A model generated the notes under the pieces. The model saw nothing but the letters and a program-made list of their open reading frames with translations, made no database searches and was not told where the DNA came from. This document shows, one piece after another, positions 8,639 to 17,038 of a DNA stretch of 64,000 nucleotides (within the stretch, counting starts at the first letter, position 1; each line of letters begins with the position of its first letter). A program made the translations under genes and the position numbers. Source of the DNA: Rhizobium sullae (lineage in GTDB: Bacteria > Pseudomonadota > Alphaproteobacteria > Rhizobiales > Rhizobiaceae). The DNA is taken from NCBI RefSeq assembly GCF_900169785.1, contig NZ_FWER01000004.1, positions 62,001-126,000 of the forward strand, written 5' to 3'.

Positions 8639-8860
8639 TTAGAGGCCGAGGCCGCCGAAGCGCTTGTTGAACTTGGACACACGGCCGCCGCGGTCCATGA
8701 GCTGCTGGTTGCCGCCGGTCCAGGCCGGGTGGGACTTGGAATCGATTTCGAGGTTCATGACAGCGCCTTCCGAACCCCACGTCGAGCGGGTTTCGTATTC
8801 GGTGCCATCGGTCATCACCACCTTGATGACGTGGTAGTCGGGATGGATATCAGCCTTCAT
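8639..8860 (-). CDS. rpmE: 50S ribosomal protein L31
   Basis: A 73-residue structural protein of the large ribosomal subunit. It begins [10 protein letters not shown], the standard L31 opening, and has the typical [11 protein letters not shown] and [11 protein letters not shown] stretches. It lacks the four zinc-binding cysteines of the C+ form, so it is the zinc-free C- type. The start is the ATG at 8860-8858, with AGGAAG upstream; an ATG 39 bases further up adds a basic segment foreign to L31. It is convergent with rcdA, with a terminator between, and divergent from the ABC transporter gene. Confidence 0.97.
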   Translation of the reverse strand: MKADIHPDYHVIKVVMTDGTEYETRSTWGSEGAVMNLEIDSKSHPAWTGGNQQLMDRGGRVSKFNKRFGGLGL

Positions 8861-9052
8861 AACAATCTTCCTGCGATGCCGGGGTCCAATTTGACGCAAG
8901 TCATTGCGGCAAGAGAACCGATTGAATAAATGAAGCCGCAGTCACGAAGGCTACGGCTTCCCATTCGGATGCGGTGCCTATACATGAAGGCCGCCCGGAT
9001 AACAAGGGCCTGCAAGCCGCCGATCAGCGGTATTGGGGCGATTGGAGATGAT

Positions 9053-10855
9053 TTGGCAGACGCAGTGCAGACCGCGGAAAAGAAGTCGCGTTCCTTGAAG
9101 CCGCTCGCACGGCTGGCACCCTATGTGATGCGCTATCGCGGCATGGTCGCAGGCGCACTGGCTTCGCTTGCCGTTGCCGCCGTGACGTCGCTCACGCTTC
9201 CGCTTGCCGTGCGCCGCATGATCGACCACGGCTTCACGCAGGCTGACGGTGCCTTCATCAATAGCTACTTTGCGATGCTGATGGTCATCGCCGTCGTGCT
9301 CGCGGCCGCAAGCGCCCTTCGCTACTATTTCGTCATCACGCTCGGCGAACGCATCGTCTCGGATATGCGCCGGGATGTCTTTGCGCATGTCACACGGCTT
9401 TCTCCCTCCTTCTTCGATGTCAATCAGTCCGGCGAGATCGTGTCGCGCCTGACGGCCGACACGACGCAGATCAAATCGGCTGTCGGCGCGACCGCCTCTG
9501 TGGCACTGCGTAACGCAATTCTCTGTCTCGGCGCGATGGGCATGATGATCGTGACCTCGCCGAAGCTCTCAAGCCTTGTGCTCGGTGCAATCCCGCTGAT
9601 CGTCTTTCCGCTCGTCGGCTTCGGGCGATCCGTTCGCAAGCGCTCTCGCGCCGCACAGGATACGCTCGCCGAAGCTTCCGCCTTCGCCAGCGAAACGATC
9701 GCTGCCACGCGCACCGTCCAGGCCTTCAGCGGCGAGGACGCAGCCGCAAACCGTTATGGCGCCGCCGTCGAATCCGCCTATGAGGCCGCACGCTCCGCCA
9801 TCCGCTCGCGCGCACTTCTGACCGGCATTGCGATCACCCTGATCTTCGGCAGCGTCGTTGCAGTTCTTTGGGTCGGCGCACAGAATGTTCTGACAGGAAC
9901 GCTTTCTGCTGGCACACTTGGGCAGTTCCTGCTCTATTCAGTCATCGCCGCCGGCTCTCTCGGCGCTCTGTCGGAAGTCTGGGGAGAACTCTCGCAGGCA
10001 GCCGGCGCCGCCGACCGGCTGACCGAATTGCTGGACGAAGTCTCGCCGATCGCAGCGCCCGAAAAGCCCGAGACGCTGCCCGCGCCAGCCCGGGGACGCG
10101 TCGAATTCTCGAACGTGCACTTCGCCTATCCGTCGCGCCCCGGAAAATCGGCGCTGTATGGCCTTAGCTTCAGCATCGCGCCCGGTGAAACCGTCGCCAT
10201 CGTCGGCCCGTCCGGCGCTGGCAAGAGCACCGTCTTTTCGCTGCTGCTCCGCTTCTACGATCCGCAGCAGGGCTGCGTCGCGATTGACGGCATCGATGCA
10301 CGCGGGGTGACGCCCGATGATCTGCGTGAGCGCATGGCAATCGTCCCGCAGGACGTCACCATCTTTGCCGCTTCAATCCACGACAATATCGCCTTCGGCC
10401 GTCCCGGCGCGACGCGCGAGGACGTGCGCGCCGCAGCGATTGCCGCCCAGGCCGACGAGTTCATCGCAAGGCTGGACAAGGGCTATGACACCGAGGTCGG
10501 CGAACGCGGCATTACCCTTTCCGGCGGCCAACGCCAGCGTATCGCGATTGCCCGCGCGATCCTGAAGAATGCTCCTATCCTCCTGCTCGACGAGGCAACG
10601 TCGGCTCTGGACGCGGAGAGCGAAACCCTGGTGCAAAAGGCGCTCGACGGCCTGATGCACGGCCGCACGACGCTGGTCATCGCCCATCGCCTCGCGACCG
10701 TCCTGAAAGCCGACCGCATCCTCGTCATGGACCAGGGGCGCGTCATCGAGGAAGGCACGCATCAGAGCCTGATCCGCCATGGCGGCATCTATGCCAAGCT
10801 GGCGAAGCTGCAGTTCGATGCAGGTGCGGAAGAGTTTCTGGCTGCCGCCAAATAG
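9053..10855 (+). CDS. ABC exporter, fused permease and ATPase, MsbA-like
   Basis: Half-transporter of the ABC exporter type: about six transmembrane helices in the first 300 residues, then a nucleotide-binding domain. It has Walker A GPSGAGKST (385-393), signature LSGGQ (489-493) and Walker B ILLLDEAT with D513 and E514, plus the H-loop AHRL. It probably works as a homodimer in the inner membrane. I prefer the TTG start at 9053 (GGAG six bases before; 600 residues). The frame stays open to an ATG at 8930, but those 41 extra codons are basic and unlike the family. The lipid or drug exported is unknown; MsbA-like lipid flipping is one possibility. It is a single gene. Confidence 0.88.
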   Translation: MADAVQTAEKKSRSLKPLARLAPYVMRYRGMVAGALASLAVAAVTSLTLPLAVRRMIDHGFTQADGAFINSYFAMLMVIAVVLAAASALRYYFVITLGERIVSDMRRDVFAHVTRLSPSFFDVNQSGEIVSRLTADTTQIKSAVGATASVALRNAILCLGAMGMMIVTSPKLSSLVLGAIPLIVFPLVGFGRSVRKRSRAAQDTLAEASAFASETIAATRTVQAFSGEDAAANRYGAAVESAYEAARSAIRSRALLTGIAITLIFGSVVAVLWVGAQNVLTGTLSAGTLGQFLLYSVIAAGSLGALSEVWGELSQAAGAADRLTELLDEVSPIAAPEKPETLPAPARGRVEFSNVHFAYPSRPGKSALYGLSFSIAPGETVAIVGPSGAGKSTVFSLLLRFYDPQQGCVAIDGIDARGVTPDDLRERMAIVPQDVTIFAASIHDNIAFGRPGATREDVRAAAIAAQADEFIARLDKGYDTEVGERGITLSGGQRQRIAIARAILKNAPILLLDEATSALDAESETLVQKALDGLMHGRTTLVIAHRLATVLKADRILVMDQGRVIEEGTHQSLIRHGGIYAKLAKLQFDAGAEEFLAAAK

Positions 10856-10858
10856 GCG

Positions 10859-12076
10859 CTACGCCTGAGGAAACGCGTAGACATCCACAGGCTGGTCCAA
10901 GCCGCGCAGCGGATAGAATCCGAGGCTTTCCAGATCGCTTTCGCACCCCGCCATTTCGACGAACGCCTTGGACAGCAGCACGGGCCGTTTGATTTCCTTG
11001 GTCAGGGTCTCCAGCCGCGATGCGACGTTGACGGCGGGGCCAATCACGGTGAAATCGAGGCGCTTGCGCGAGCCGATGTTGCCGTACATGACATCCCCCA
11101 CATGCACGCCGACGCCATAGCGCAACTCCACATGCCCCCTTTCGGCGTTGAAGACATTGAGCTCGGTCATTGCTGCCTGCGCTTCCTTGATTGCGTGGAG
11201 AAGATTGCTGCAGGCATTGGGATTGGTCAGCGGAAAGATGGCGAGCAAACCATCACCCATGAATTTCAGGATCTCACCGCCGTGCTTTTCGATCGGCTCC
11301 GACATCGCATCAAAATAATCATTCAGCAGCTCGATCACATCGTCGCGCGGCCATAAATCGGAAATCGTAGTGAAGTCGCGCAAGTCGCAGATGAGGATCG
11401 CCGCGCCGACCGTTGCACCGCTGCCACGTGTCGTGGCACCGGCAAGAATCTGCTCGCTGGCATGGGGCCCGACATAGGTCTGAAGCAGCGTGCGTGCGAG
11501 AATGTTCTTGATCCGGACCTCCGTGACAAGTGTGAGCGCTGGTAGAAGGTCCTTGAGGAAGATTAGATGCTCTTCGTTAAAACCGCCTGGTTTGTCACTC
11601 GAGAAGGTAATGACATGCCGTTTTCCGAGTGTGTGCTCCATTGGCCAGGCGACGTAGTCCGTCAGGCCATCCTGTCGCAACTCATCGTAAAGCGGGTAGG
11701 ACGTGGGTTCGCCGTCCAGCTTCTGCCGGACTTCTGCGGCACCGCTGAATATCTCGTTCATCGGGCTGTTCAGGAATTGCGACGTTGTCTCGACGCCGTA
11801 GCCGAAGGTCGTGATCTTCGCCTCCTGCATTCCGGGACGCCAGAGGATGCGCGCGCCGAGCCATTGAGGATGCAGCGTCCGGAAATGCATTGTCGCGCGC
11901 GCGACGGGAACGCCGGCAGTCCGCAACCGCTCGCACATCTCCACCAGGATATTGTCGATGAACCGCTGGTTGCGCGTTTCATTGATCAGCCAGTCGAGGA
12001 TCTTGTGCCGGCGCACCGGCCAAAGACCTTCCTCCTCGTTCTCGACTGCCGGAAATGGATTGGATACGGGCTGCAT
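10859..12076 (-). CDS. Class III adenylate/guanylate cyclase domain protein
   Basis: A 405-residue protein with no clear membrane helix. The C-terminal half (about 205-390) is a class III nucleotide cyclase domain: the metal-binding block ILICDLRDFTTISD comes first, then HGGEILKFMGDGLLAIF, then the GVGVHVGDVMYGNIGS and GPAVNVASRLE blocks. It should therefore make cAMP or cGMP. The first 200 residues are a sensory or regulatory region that I do not recognise. I chose the ATG at 12076, with GGAG seven bases before it; a further ATG 57 bases upstream has no ribosome site. It converges on the ABC transporter with only 3 bases between stops. Rhizobia carry many such cyclases. Confidence 0.88.
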   Translation of the reverse strand: MQPVSNPFPAVENEEEGLWPVRRHKILDWLINETRNQRFIDNILVEMCERLRTAGVPVARATMHFRTLHPQWLGARILWRPGMQEAKITTFGYGVETTSQFLNSPMNEIFSGAAEVRQKLDGEPTSYPLYDELRQDGLTDYVAWPMEHTLGKRHVITFSSDKPGGFNEEHLIFLKDLLPALTLVTEVRIKNILARTLLQTYVGPHASEQILAGATTRGSGATVGAAILICDLRDFTTISDLWPRDDVIELLNDYFDAMSEPIEKHGGEILKFMGDGLLAIFPLTNPNACSNLLHAIKEAQAAMTELNVFNAERGHVELRYGVGVHVGDVMYGNIGSRKRLDFTVIGPAVNVASRLETLTKEIKRPVLLSKAFVEMAGCESDLESLGFYPLRGLDQPVDVYAFPQA

Positions 12077-12310
12077 GTCAAACTCCACGATCTCGTCCCG
12101 CCAAGCGCACAAATTCAATAGGGTCTTCCGCATAGATGGTTATCGGAGGACGGATTGTAATATCAATAGTCGGATAGTTTACCTCAGCGACTAAAGTGCA
12201 TTCCCACGCGGCCGCTTCCGGTTGCTTTTATCCGCGTCCGCCCTAACCTCCTTCTGCCCGATTTGATGCAGTCGGGCGGCGTAACCGATGAATTCCGGGA
12301 GGAGAATCGA

Positions 12311-13294
12311 ATGGCACTTTTCAATATGACCCGCCGCATGGCGTTCGGCCTCGGCTTGTTTGCGGCCTTGAGCCTCGGAACCGCGCATGCCGACGCGTTT
12401 CCGGAGCGCGCGGTTACTCTGGTCGTTCCCTTTGCTGCAGGCGGATCGACCGATGTCGTGGCGCGCATCATCGCCGAGAAGATGTCGGAAGACCTTGGCC
12501 AGCAGGTGATCGTCCAGAACATCGCCGGTGCCGGCGGCAATCTCGGCGCGGGCAACGTGGCTCGCGCTGAACCGGACGGCTATACTATCCTGATGGGAAC
12601 GGTCGCGACCCACGCGCTGAACCCGCTGATCCTCAAATCCACACCTTACGACCCGGAAAAGGATTTCGCGCCGGTTTCGCTGCTCGTCATCGTGCCCAAC
12701 GTGCTCGTCGTCAATCCGGAACTGCCCGCCAAGAACGTGCAGGAACTGGTCGCGCTGCTGAAGGCCGAACCGGACAAATGGAGCTATGCTTCCTCCGGCA
12801 ACGGCACGCCGCTTCATCTTTCCGGCGAATTGTTCAATTCGATGGCCGGCGTCAAGATGCAGCACATCCCGTACAAAGGCGCAGGCCCAGCGCTGACCGA
12901 TCTGCTGGGCAACCAGGTATCGATCATGTTCGACAATCTGCCGTCGTCTTCCAGCCACATCAAATCCGGCAAGCTGCGGGCGCTGGCGGTCACCACCGCG
13001 AAACGTGCTCCATCCTTCCCGGATATTCCGACCATCGCTGAGTCCGGCGTTCCGGGCTACGAGACCTACACTTGGAACGCGCTTTTTGCGCCAGCGAATA
13101 CACCCGCGGATGTTGTGGCGAAGCTTAACGAGTCCGCCAACAAGGCCTTGAAGGATCCGGCAGTTGCCGGACGCATGAAGGAATTCAGCGCCACGATCGT
13201 CGGTTCGACGCCGGAGGAACTTGGCGCGCATGTGAAGGCCGAACTGGCCAAGTGGGGACCCATCGTGAAGGGCGCGAATATCCAGATGGAATAG
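12311..13294 (+). CDS. Tripartite tricarboxylate transporter substrate-binding protein (TctC/Bug)
   Basis: A periplasmic binding protein of the Bug/TctC family, which captures carboxylates for TctAB membrane carriers. Residues 1-27 are a Sec signal peptide ending near THADA-like AHADAF. After cleavage comes the family opening FPERAVTLVVPFAAGGSTD and then the ligand loop IAGAGGNLG. It has 327 residues, the usual length. The ATG at 12311 follows GGGAGGAGA; a frame-open ATG at 12263 would spoil the signal peptide. No tctA or tctB gene is adjacent, so it is an orphan binding protein, as is common for Bug proteins. The ligand is unknown. Confidence 0.9.
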   Translation: MALFNMTRRMAFGLGLFAALSLGTAHADAFPERAVTLVVPFAAGGSTDVVARIIAEKMSEDLGQQVIVQNIAGAGGNLGAGNVARAEPDGYTILMGTVATHALNPLILKSTPYDPEKDFAPVSLLVIVPNVLVVNPELPAKNVQELVALLKAEPDKWSYASSGNGTPLHLSGELFNSMAGVKMQHIPYKGAGPALTDLLGNQVSIMFDNLPSSSSHIKSGKLRALAVTTAKRAPSFPDIPTIAESGVPGYETYTWNALFAPANTPADVVAKLNESANKALKDPAVAGRMKEFSATIVGSTPEELGAHVKAELAKWGPIVKGANIQME

Positions 13295-13360
13295 ACTCAA
13301 CTTTTGCACTAGGTTGTCCCATGTTACCGGGGCAACTTCCTGATAATTGGGAGATAATCG

Positions 13361-13549
13361 ATGTATAAGTTTGAAGTGTACAAGGACAAGGCCGGCGAAT
13401 TCCGTTTCCGCTTCAAGGCGTCGAACGGTGAATCCATGTTCAGCTCGGAAGGCTACAAAGCCAAGGCATCCGCGCTTAGCGCAATCGAATCTATCAAGAA
13501 GAATGTGCCGGACGCAACGGTCGACGATCAGACCAAGGCAACGGCTTAA
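13361..13549 (+). CDS. DUF1508 (YegP-like) small protein
   Basis: A 62-residue cytoplasmic protein with one copy of the DUF1508/UPF0339 unit: MYKFEVYKDKAGEFRFR at the start, then ASNGESMFSSEGYKAKASA and the helix ALSAIESIKKN. E. coli YegP has two such units; one-unit forms are common in Alphaproteobacteria. The function is unknown. GGGAGATA precedes the ATG. A strong hairpin at 13559-13580 follows its stop. Confidence 0.88.
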   Translation: MYKFEVYKDKAGEFRFRFKASNGESMFSSEGYKAKASALSAIESIKKNVPDATVDDQTKATA

Positions 13550-13558
13550 CCGGACTTC

Positions 13559-13580
13559 GGCGGCGCCGAACGGCGCCGCC
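13559..13580. terminator. Strong GC hairpin between DUF1508 gene and pseudogene
   Basis: GGCGGCGCCG-AA-CGGCGCCGCC, a perfect 10-base inverted repeat. No T-run follows, so it is a weak terminator candidate by the classical rule, but its place after the DUF1508 stop fits a transcript end. Confidence 0.5.
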
Positions 13581-13795
13581 TCACACGGCCCTTCCCTCGG
13601 CCCGGCCGAAAAGATACAACCGCCGAGGAAAAATCCCCTCAAGCGCATTGTAGCCGTGCATGCTGCCTCCGCCATAGCCGGCGACTTCGCCAACGACCCA
13701 GCCCTGCCTGGCAAGATCGAGGCTGTCATGGCCCCCCCTAGGCGACGCTGTTCGGCGGCTATCGACGAAGAAAAGGCCGCCAAGCATATAGGCGC
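13581..13795 (-). pseudogene. Remnant of an FAD-binding dehydrogenase (C-terminal end)
   Basis: Read on the minus strand, the piece gives LGGLFFVDSR, then VVGEVAGYGGGSMHGYNALEG, which is the conserved C-terminal FAD site of the FAD-binding dehydrogenase group (usual form GEVAGFGGGGMHGYRALEG). Directly after it the expected FLGGCIFSGRAAGR appears, but in the next frame: FFLGGCIFS. An extra base in the A-run at 13629-13633 shifts the frame, and a lost base near 13601-13608 shifts it back to read GRAEGRAV and stop. The rest of the gene is missing: the MotB-like gene occupies the DNA beyond 13799. Only about 70 codons are left, so this is a dead fragment. Confidence 0.75.
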
Positions 13796-13798
13796 TGA

Positions 13799-14830
13799 TT
13801 ATTTCTCGGTGAGCTTGAGCTCGATGCGGCGGTTGGTGGCGCGGGCTTCCGGTGTTTCACCGGGCGCAATCGGCTGGAATTCGCCGAAACCTGCCGCCAC
13901 GAGACGGTCGGAAGGAACGCCCTGCGAAATCAGATATTTGACGACAGAGATGGCACGGGCCGAGGAAAGCTCCCAGTTGTCACGAAAGCGGCCGGCCCCG
14001 GAAAGCGCCACATTGTCGGTATGGCCGTCGACCCTGAGCACCCAGTTGATTTCCGGCGGTATTTCCCTGGAAAGATCAAGCAGCGCAGTGGCAAGTTTCG
14101 TCATCTCCGCCGTGCCTTCCGGATTGAGATCGGAACTGCCGGAAGGGAACAGAACCTCTGACTGGAAGACGAAACGGTCGCCGACGATGCGGATGTTTTC
14201 GCGGTCGGACAGGATCTCGCGCAGGCGGCCGAAGAAATCGGAGCGGTAGCGATTGAGTTCCTGAACCCGCTGCGCCAGCGCGACGTTCAGGCGCCTGCCC
14301 AGATCGGCGATCTTCGCCTGCGAGCTCTGGTCCTTCTGCTCTGAAGCCTGAAGCGCGGCCTCGACGGCTGCGATCTGGCTGCGCAGGGCTGCTATCTGTT
14401 GGTTGAGAATTTCGACCTGGCTGAGCGCCCGGTCGCTTAGCTGCTTCTGTTCGTCGAGTTCCTTTGTCAGGCCGCCGATGCGCTGCTGCGCGGCGTCCTT
14501 GCCGCCGGAACCGGCATCAAGCAATGCCTGCAGGCGCGAGCGCTCGCCTTCGGCGGTTGTGAGGGAGGCTTGCAGGTTGGCGACAGAATCCTCGAGATCT
14601 TGCTTGCTGCCCTTCTCAAGCGCGAGCAGCTGCGTCAGTTCGTTGATCTGGCTGTTGAGGCGGTTCAGCACTTCGTCGCGGCCGGAAATCTCGCGGCTCA
14701 GAATGAACTGGCCGACGACGAAAACCGTCAGCAGGAACATGATGGCAATCAGCAGCGTCGACAATGCGTCGACGAAACCCGGCCAGTAGTTCATTTCGCC
14801 GTGGCGGCGGCGGTTTCGGGCGAGCGCCAT
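13799..14830 (-). CDS. MotB/OmpA-like peptidoglycan-binding stator protein
   Basis: A 343-residue inner-membrane protein with one N-terminal transmembrane helix (about 22-44), a long coiled coil (about 50-200) and a C-terminal OmpA-like peptidoglycan-binding domain (about 215-343) with VDGHTDNVAL and ATNRRIELKL. The helix begins PGFVDALSTLL; Asp21 lies where MotB carries its proton-binding Asp. It starts 3 bases after the MotA-like gene, so the two are one unit and most likely form a proton-driven complex that spans the periplasm. There are no flagellar genes nearby. The coiled coil is longer than in flagellar MotB. Role unknown: envelope or division related work is possible. Confidence 0.85.
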   Translation of the reverse strand: MALARNRRRHGEMNYWPGFVDALSTLLIAIMFLLTVFVVGQFILSREISGRDEVLNRLNSQINELTQLLALEKGSKQDLEDSVANLQASLTTAEGERSRLQALLDAGSGGKDAAQQRIGGLTKELDEQKQLSDRALSQVEILNQQIAALRSQIAAVEAALQASEQKDQSSQAKIADLGRRLNVALAQRVQELNRYRSDFFGRLREILSDRENIRIVGDRFVFQSEVLFPSGSSDLNPEGTAEMTKLATALLDLSREIPPEINWVLRVDGHTDNVALSGAGRFRDNWELSSARAISVVKYLISQGVPSDRLVAAGFGEFQPIAPGETPEARATNRRIELKLTEK

Positions 14831-14833
14831 GGC

Positions 14834-15928
14834 TTACTTGCCCTCGCTTTTTTCGGTCTGGCTGGCGCGATGGCTTCTCTCGGTGGCACTCTGCTTTTCC
14901 TGCGCGCCGATGCGCTCAGCAAGCCGGTCAAGGGTGCGGCGCATGGCCTTTGCCTCGTCCTGCTGCGCTTCGATCCAGTCGCGCAGCATCTGCTGTTCGT
15001 TGCGCATGTTCTTGACGAGTCCTTGGATACCCTCGGCAAGGCTTGCCATCGCAGCAACCGAGCGCTGGCTGCCAGCGCCACCTTCTTCGGCAACCTTCTT
15101 CAGATAGTCCGACATCGCGCGGAGATCCTCGGAGGACGTACCCGAATCGAGCGTCGGAACGGCAATATCCGACCCGACATCGGTCACCGAGGACAGCCAG
15201 TTTTCGAGTTCCGTGTAGAAGCGGTTCTGCGCACGCCCCGCCTGAAGATCGAGGAAACCGAGAATGAGCGATCCGGACAGGCCGAGCAGCGAGGACGAGA
15301 AGGCTTGGCCCATACCGGAAAGCGGCAGGGACAGACCTTCCTTGAGCGTGGTCAGCACGTCTCCGCCGCCGTTCGAGCCTGCGTCCAGCGACTGAATGAC
15401 ACCGCTGATCGAGCCAATCGTGCCGATGAGACCCCAGAAGGTACCGAGGAGACCGAGGAAGACGAGAAGGCCGATGAGGTAACGCGACGTATCACGCGAT
15501 TCATCGAGCCGGGTCGCGATCGAGTCGAGAATTGAGCGTAGAGCCGTGGTCGAAAGCGTTGCCGTTGACTTACGGTTGCCGATCAGCGCCCGCATGGGCG
15601 CAAGCAGTCTCGGATTGCGGTTTACCTTGTCGGCACTGCCGGCCGCGCGAAAGGAATTGAACCAACGCACTTCCGGACGAAGCGCCAACACATGGGTGAA
15701 GACCAGGATGATGCCGACCGCAAGCACGCCGACGATGAGGCCGTTGAGGCCCGGATTGTGCATGAACGCAGTCTGCGCCTGCCGGAAAAGGATGGAAGCG
15801 ATGAAGCCGACGATCACGAGAAACAGGAGCATCGTCCAGAGGAACGGCATCGGACTGGAGAGTCTATAAACATAGTTGCTGCTCGGTTTTTCGGTCGAGC
15901 CGAATTCCGCCGCATTCACATTTTCCAT
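14834..15928 (-). CDS. MotA/TolQ/ExbB-like proton channel protein
   Basis: A 364-residue inner-membrane protein. Two hydrophobic segments lie near 27-47 and 62-82; a cytoplasmic stretch follows; then two more, LLVFLGLLGTFWGLIGTIG (about 150-170) and SSSLLGLSGSLILGFLDL, which are the conserved pore helices of the MotA/TolQ/ExbB family. The last 120 residues are charged and probably form a coiled coil in the cytoplasm. It is the first gene of a pair with the MotB-like protein downstream. The combination resembles ZorA/ZorB of Zorya defence in outline, but no zorC, zorD or zorE is present. The place in a housekeeping run argues for a core cellular role. Confidence 0.85.
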   Translation of the reverse strand: MENVNAAEFGSTEKPSSNYVYRLSSPMPFLWTMLLFLVIVGFIASILFRQAQTAFMHNPGLNGLIVGVLAVGIILVFTHVLALRPEVRWFNSFRAAGSADKVNRNPRLLAPMRALIGNRKSTATLSTTALRSILDSIATRLDESRDTSRYLIGLLVFLGLLGTFWGLIGTIGSISGVIQSLDAGSNGGGDVLTTLKEGLSLPLSGMGQAFSSSLLGLSGSLILGFLDLQAGRAQNRFYTELENWLSSVTDVGSDIAVPTLDSGTSSEDLRAMSDYLKKVAEEGGAGSQRSVAAMASLAEGIQGLVKNMRNEQQMLRDWIEAQQDEAKAMRRTLDRLAERIGAQEKQSATERSHRASQTEKSEGK

Positions 15929-16042
15929 GGTTGCGCAGCCCTCCAGATTGCTTGCAGCCGGAGACTAGATCAACATTGTGCCGAATTGAAGTGCGCGGGC
16001 AGAGAAAACCGTGTCTTTACAACAGCCGGTTTCCCGTGCGTC

Positions 16043-16843
16043 TCACTTCGCGGGGATGGGACGCTTGACGGTCTCGATCAGCGCCTTGTGAATATATTCA
16101 TTGCCGGCGACGATAGCGCCGGTATCGAGAATATCCGTGCCACCGTTCCAGTCGGTCGCATAACCGCCTGCCTCACGGATCAGTAGGATACCGGCCGCCA
16201 TGTCCCAGGGCGCAAGTCCCGTCTCCCAAAAACCGTCGAAGCGGCCGGCGGCGATATAGGCGAGATCGAGCGCCGGCGAACCGAGACGCCGGATCCCAGC
16301 CACCTCGCCCATGACATGCCGGAGCTCGACAAGGAACTTGCCGTGGTTGCCGCGGCCGAGATGCGGCACGCCGCAGCCGATGACGGAATCCGAAAGCACC
16401 CGGCGCGCGCCGACACGCAGGCGGCGGTCGTTGAGAAAGGCGCCACCGCCGCGCTCGGCGGTGTAGAGCTCGTCCATCGCCGGATTGAAGACGACGCCCG
16501 CGACGATTTCGCCATTCCGTTCAAGCGCGATAGAGACCGCGAACATCGGAATGCCGTGCAGGAAGTTGGTCGTGCCGTCGAGCGGATCGACGATCCAACG
16601 GTGTGCCCCGTCCGTGCCCTTGATCTCTTCGCTCTCCTCGCCGAGGAACCCATAGGTCGGGCGTGCCTTCAGAAGCTCGTCCCTGACGATCTTTTCAGCC
16701 TTCCGGTCGGCATTGGAAACGAAATCGCCAGGCCCCTTCACCGAAACCTGCAGGTTCTGCACCTCCCCGAAATCACGCCCCAGCGATTTTCCTGCCTTGA
16801 CGGCAGCCTGAACCATGACGTTGAGAAGAGCAGAACGGGCCAT
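16043..16843 (-). CDS. suhB: Inositol monophosphatase family protein, SuhB-like
   Basis: A 266-residue Mg-dependent phosphatase of the inositol monophosphatase family. The metal-binding motifs are all there: GEE (68-70), DPLDGTTN (86-93) and GLAPWDMAAG near 214. Substrates in bacteria include myo-inositol 1-phosphate, and in E. coli SuhB also assists rRNA transcription. The start is the ATG at 16843 with AAGGAAATG just upstream. It lies 114 bases before the MotA-like gene and 195 bases after the Sel1 repeat gene on the same strand. Confidence 0.93.
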   Translation of the reverse strand: MARSALLNVMVQAAVKAGKSLGRDFGEVQNLQVSVKGPGDFVSNADRKAEKIVRDELLKARPTYGFLGEESEEIKGTDGAHRWIVDPLDGTTNFLHGIPMFAVSIALERNGEIVAGVVFNPAMDELYTAERGGGAFLNDRRLRVGARRVLSDSVIGCGVPHLGRGNHGKFLVELRHVMGEVAGIRRLGSPALDLAYIAAGRFDGFWETGLAPWDMAAGILLIREAGGYATDWNGGTDILDTGAIVAGNEYIHKALIETVKRPIPAK

Positions 16844-17038
16844 TGGAGCATTTCCTTGGAACTGATACGGGATGCGCTGTCAGGGCGGGAAAGCTCCCTG
16901 ATCGCCGGAAAAGGCAGCGCTCTTATTAGATTGGCGGCCTCAAGACCACAAAATCAGGCAAATTTCAAGGGGAGAGCGTTGCGGACTCTGAAAGAGGTCG
17001 TCGGCACCGAAGGCTCCGCCGACGCCCTATTCTGAGCC

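Noticed and set aside
8930..9052. ATG start for the ABC exporter at 8930
   Set aside because: The additional 41 residues are basic and unlike the family, without a ribosome site; the TTG at 9053 with GGAG is a better start.
12191..13783. A 530-codon minus-strand frame opposite the tctC-like gene
   Set aside because: It is the antisense shadow of a GC-rich gene: the product is full of Arg, Gly and His without domains, and the plus strand has a clear signal peptide and binding-protein motifs. Only its first part touches the FAD dehydrogenase remnant.
13799..15928. Zorya anti-phage system
   Set aside because: Only the channel-like pair is present. No helicase, nuclease or other Zorya component is adjacent, and the pair sits among housekeeping genes, so a defence call is not supported.
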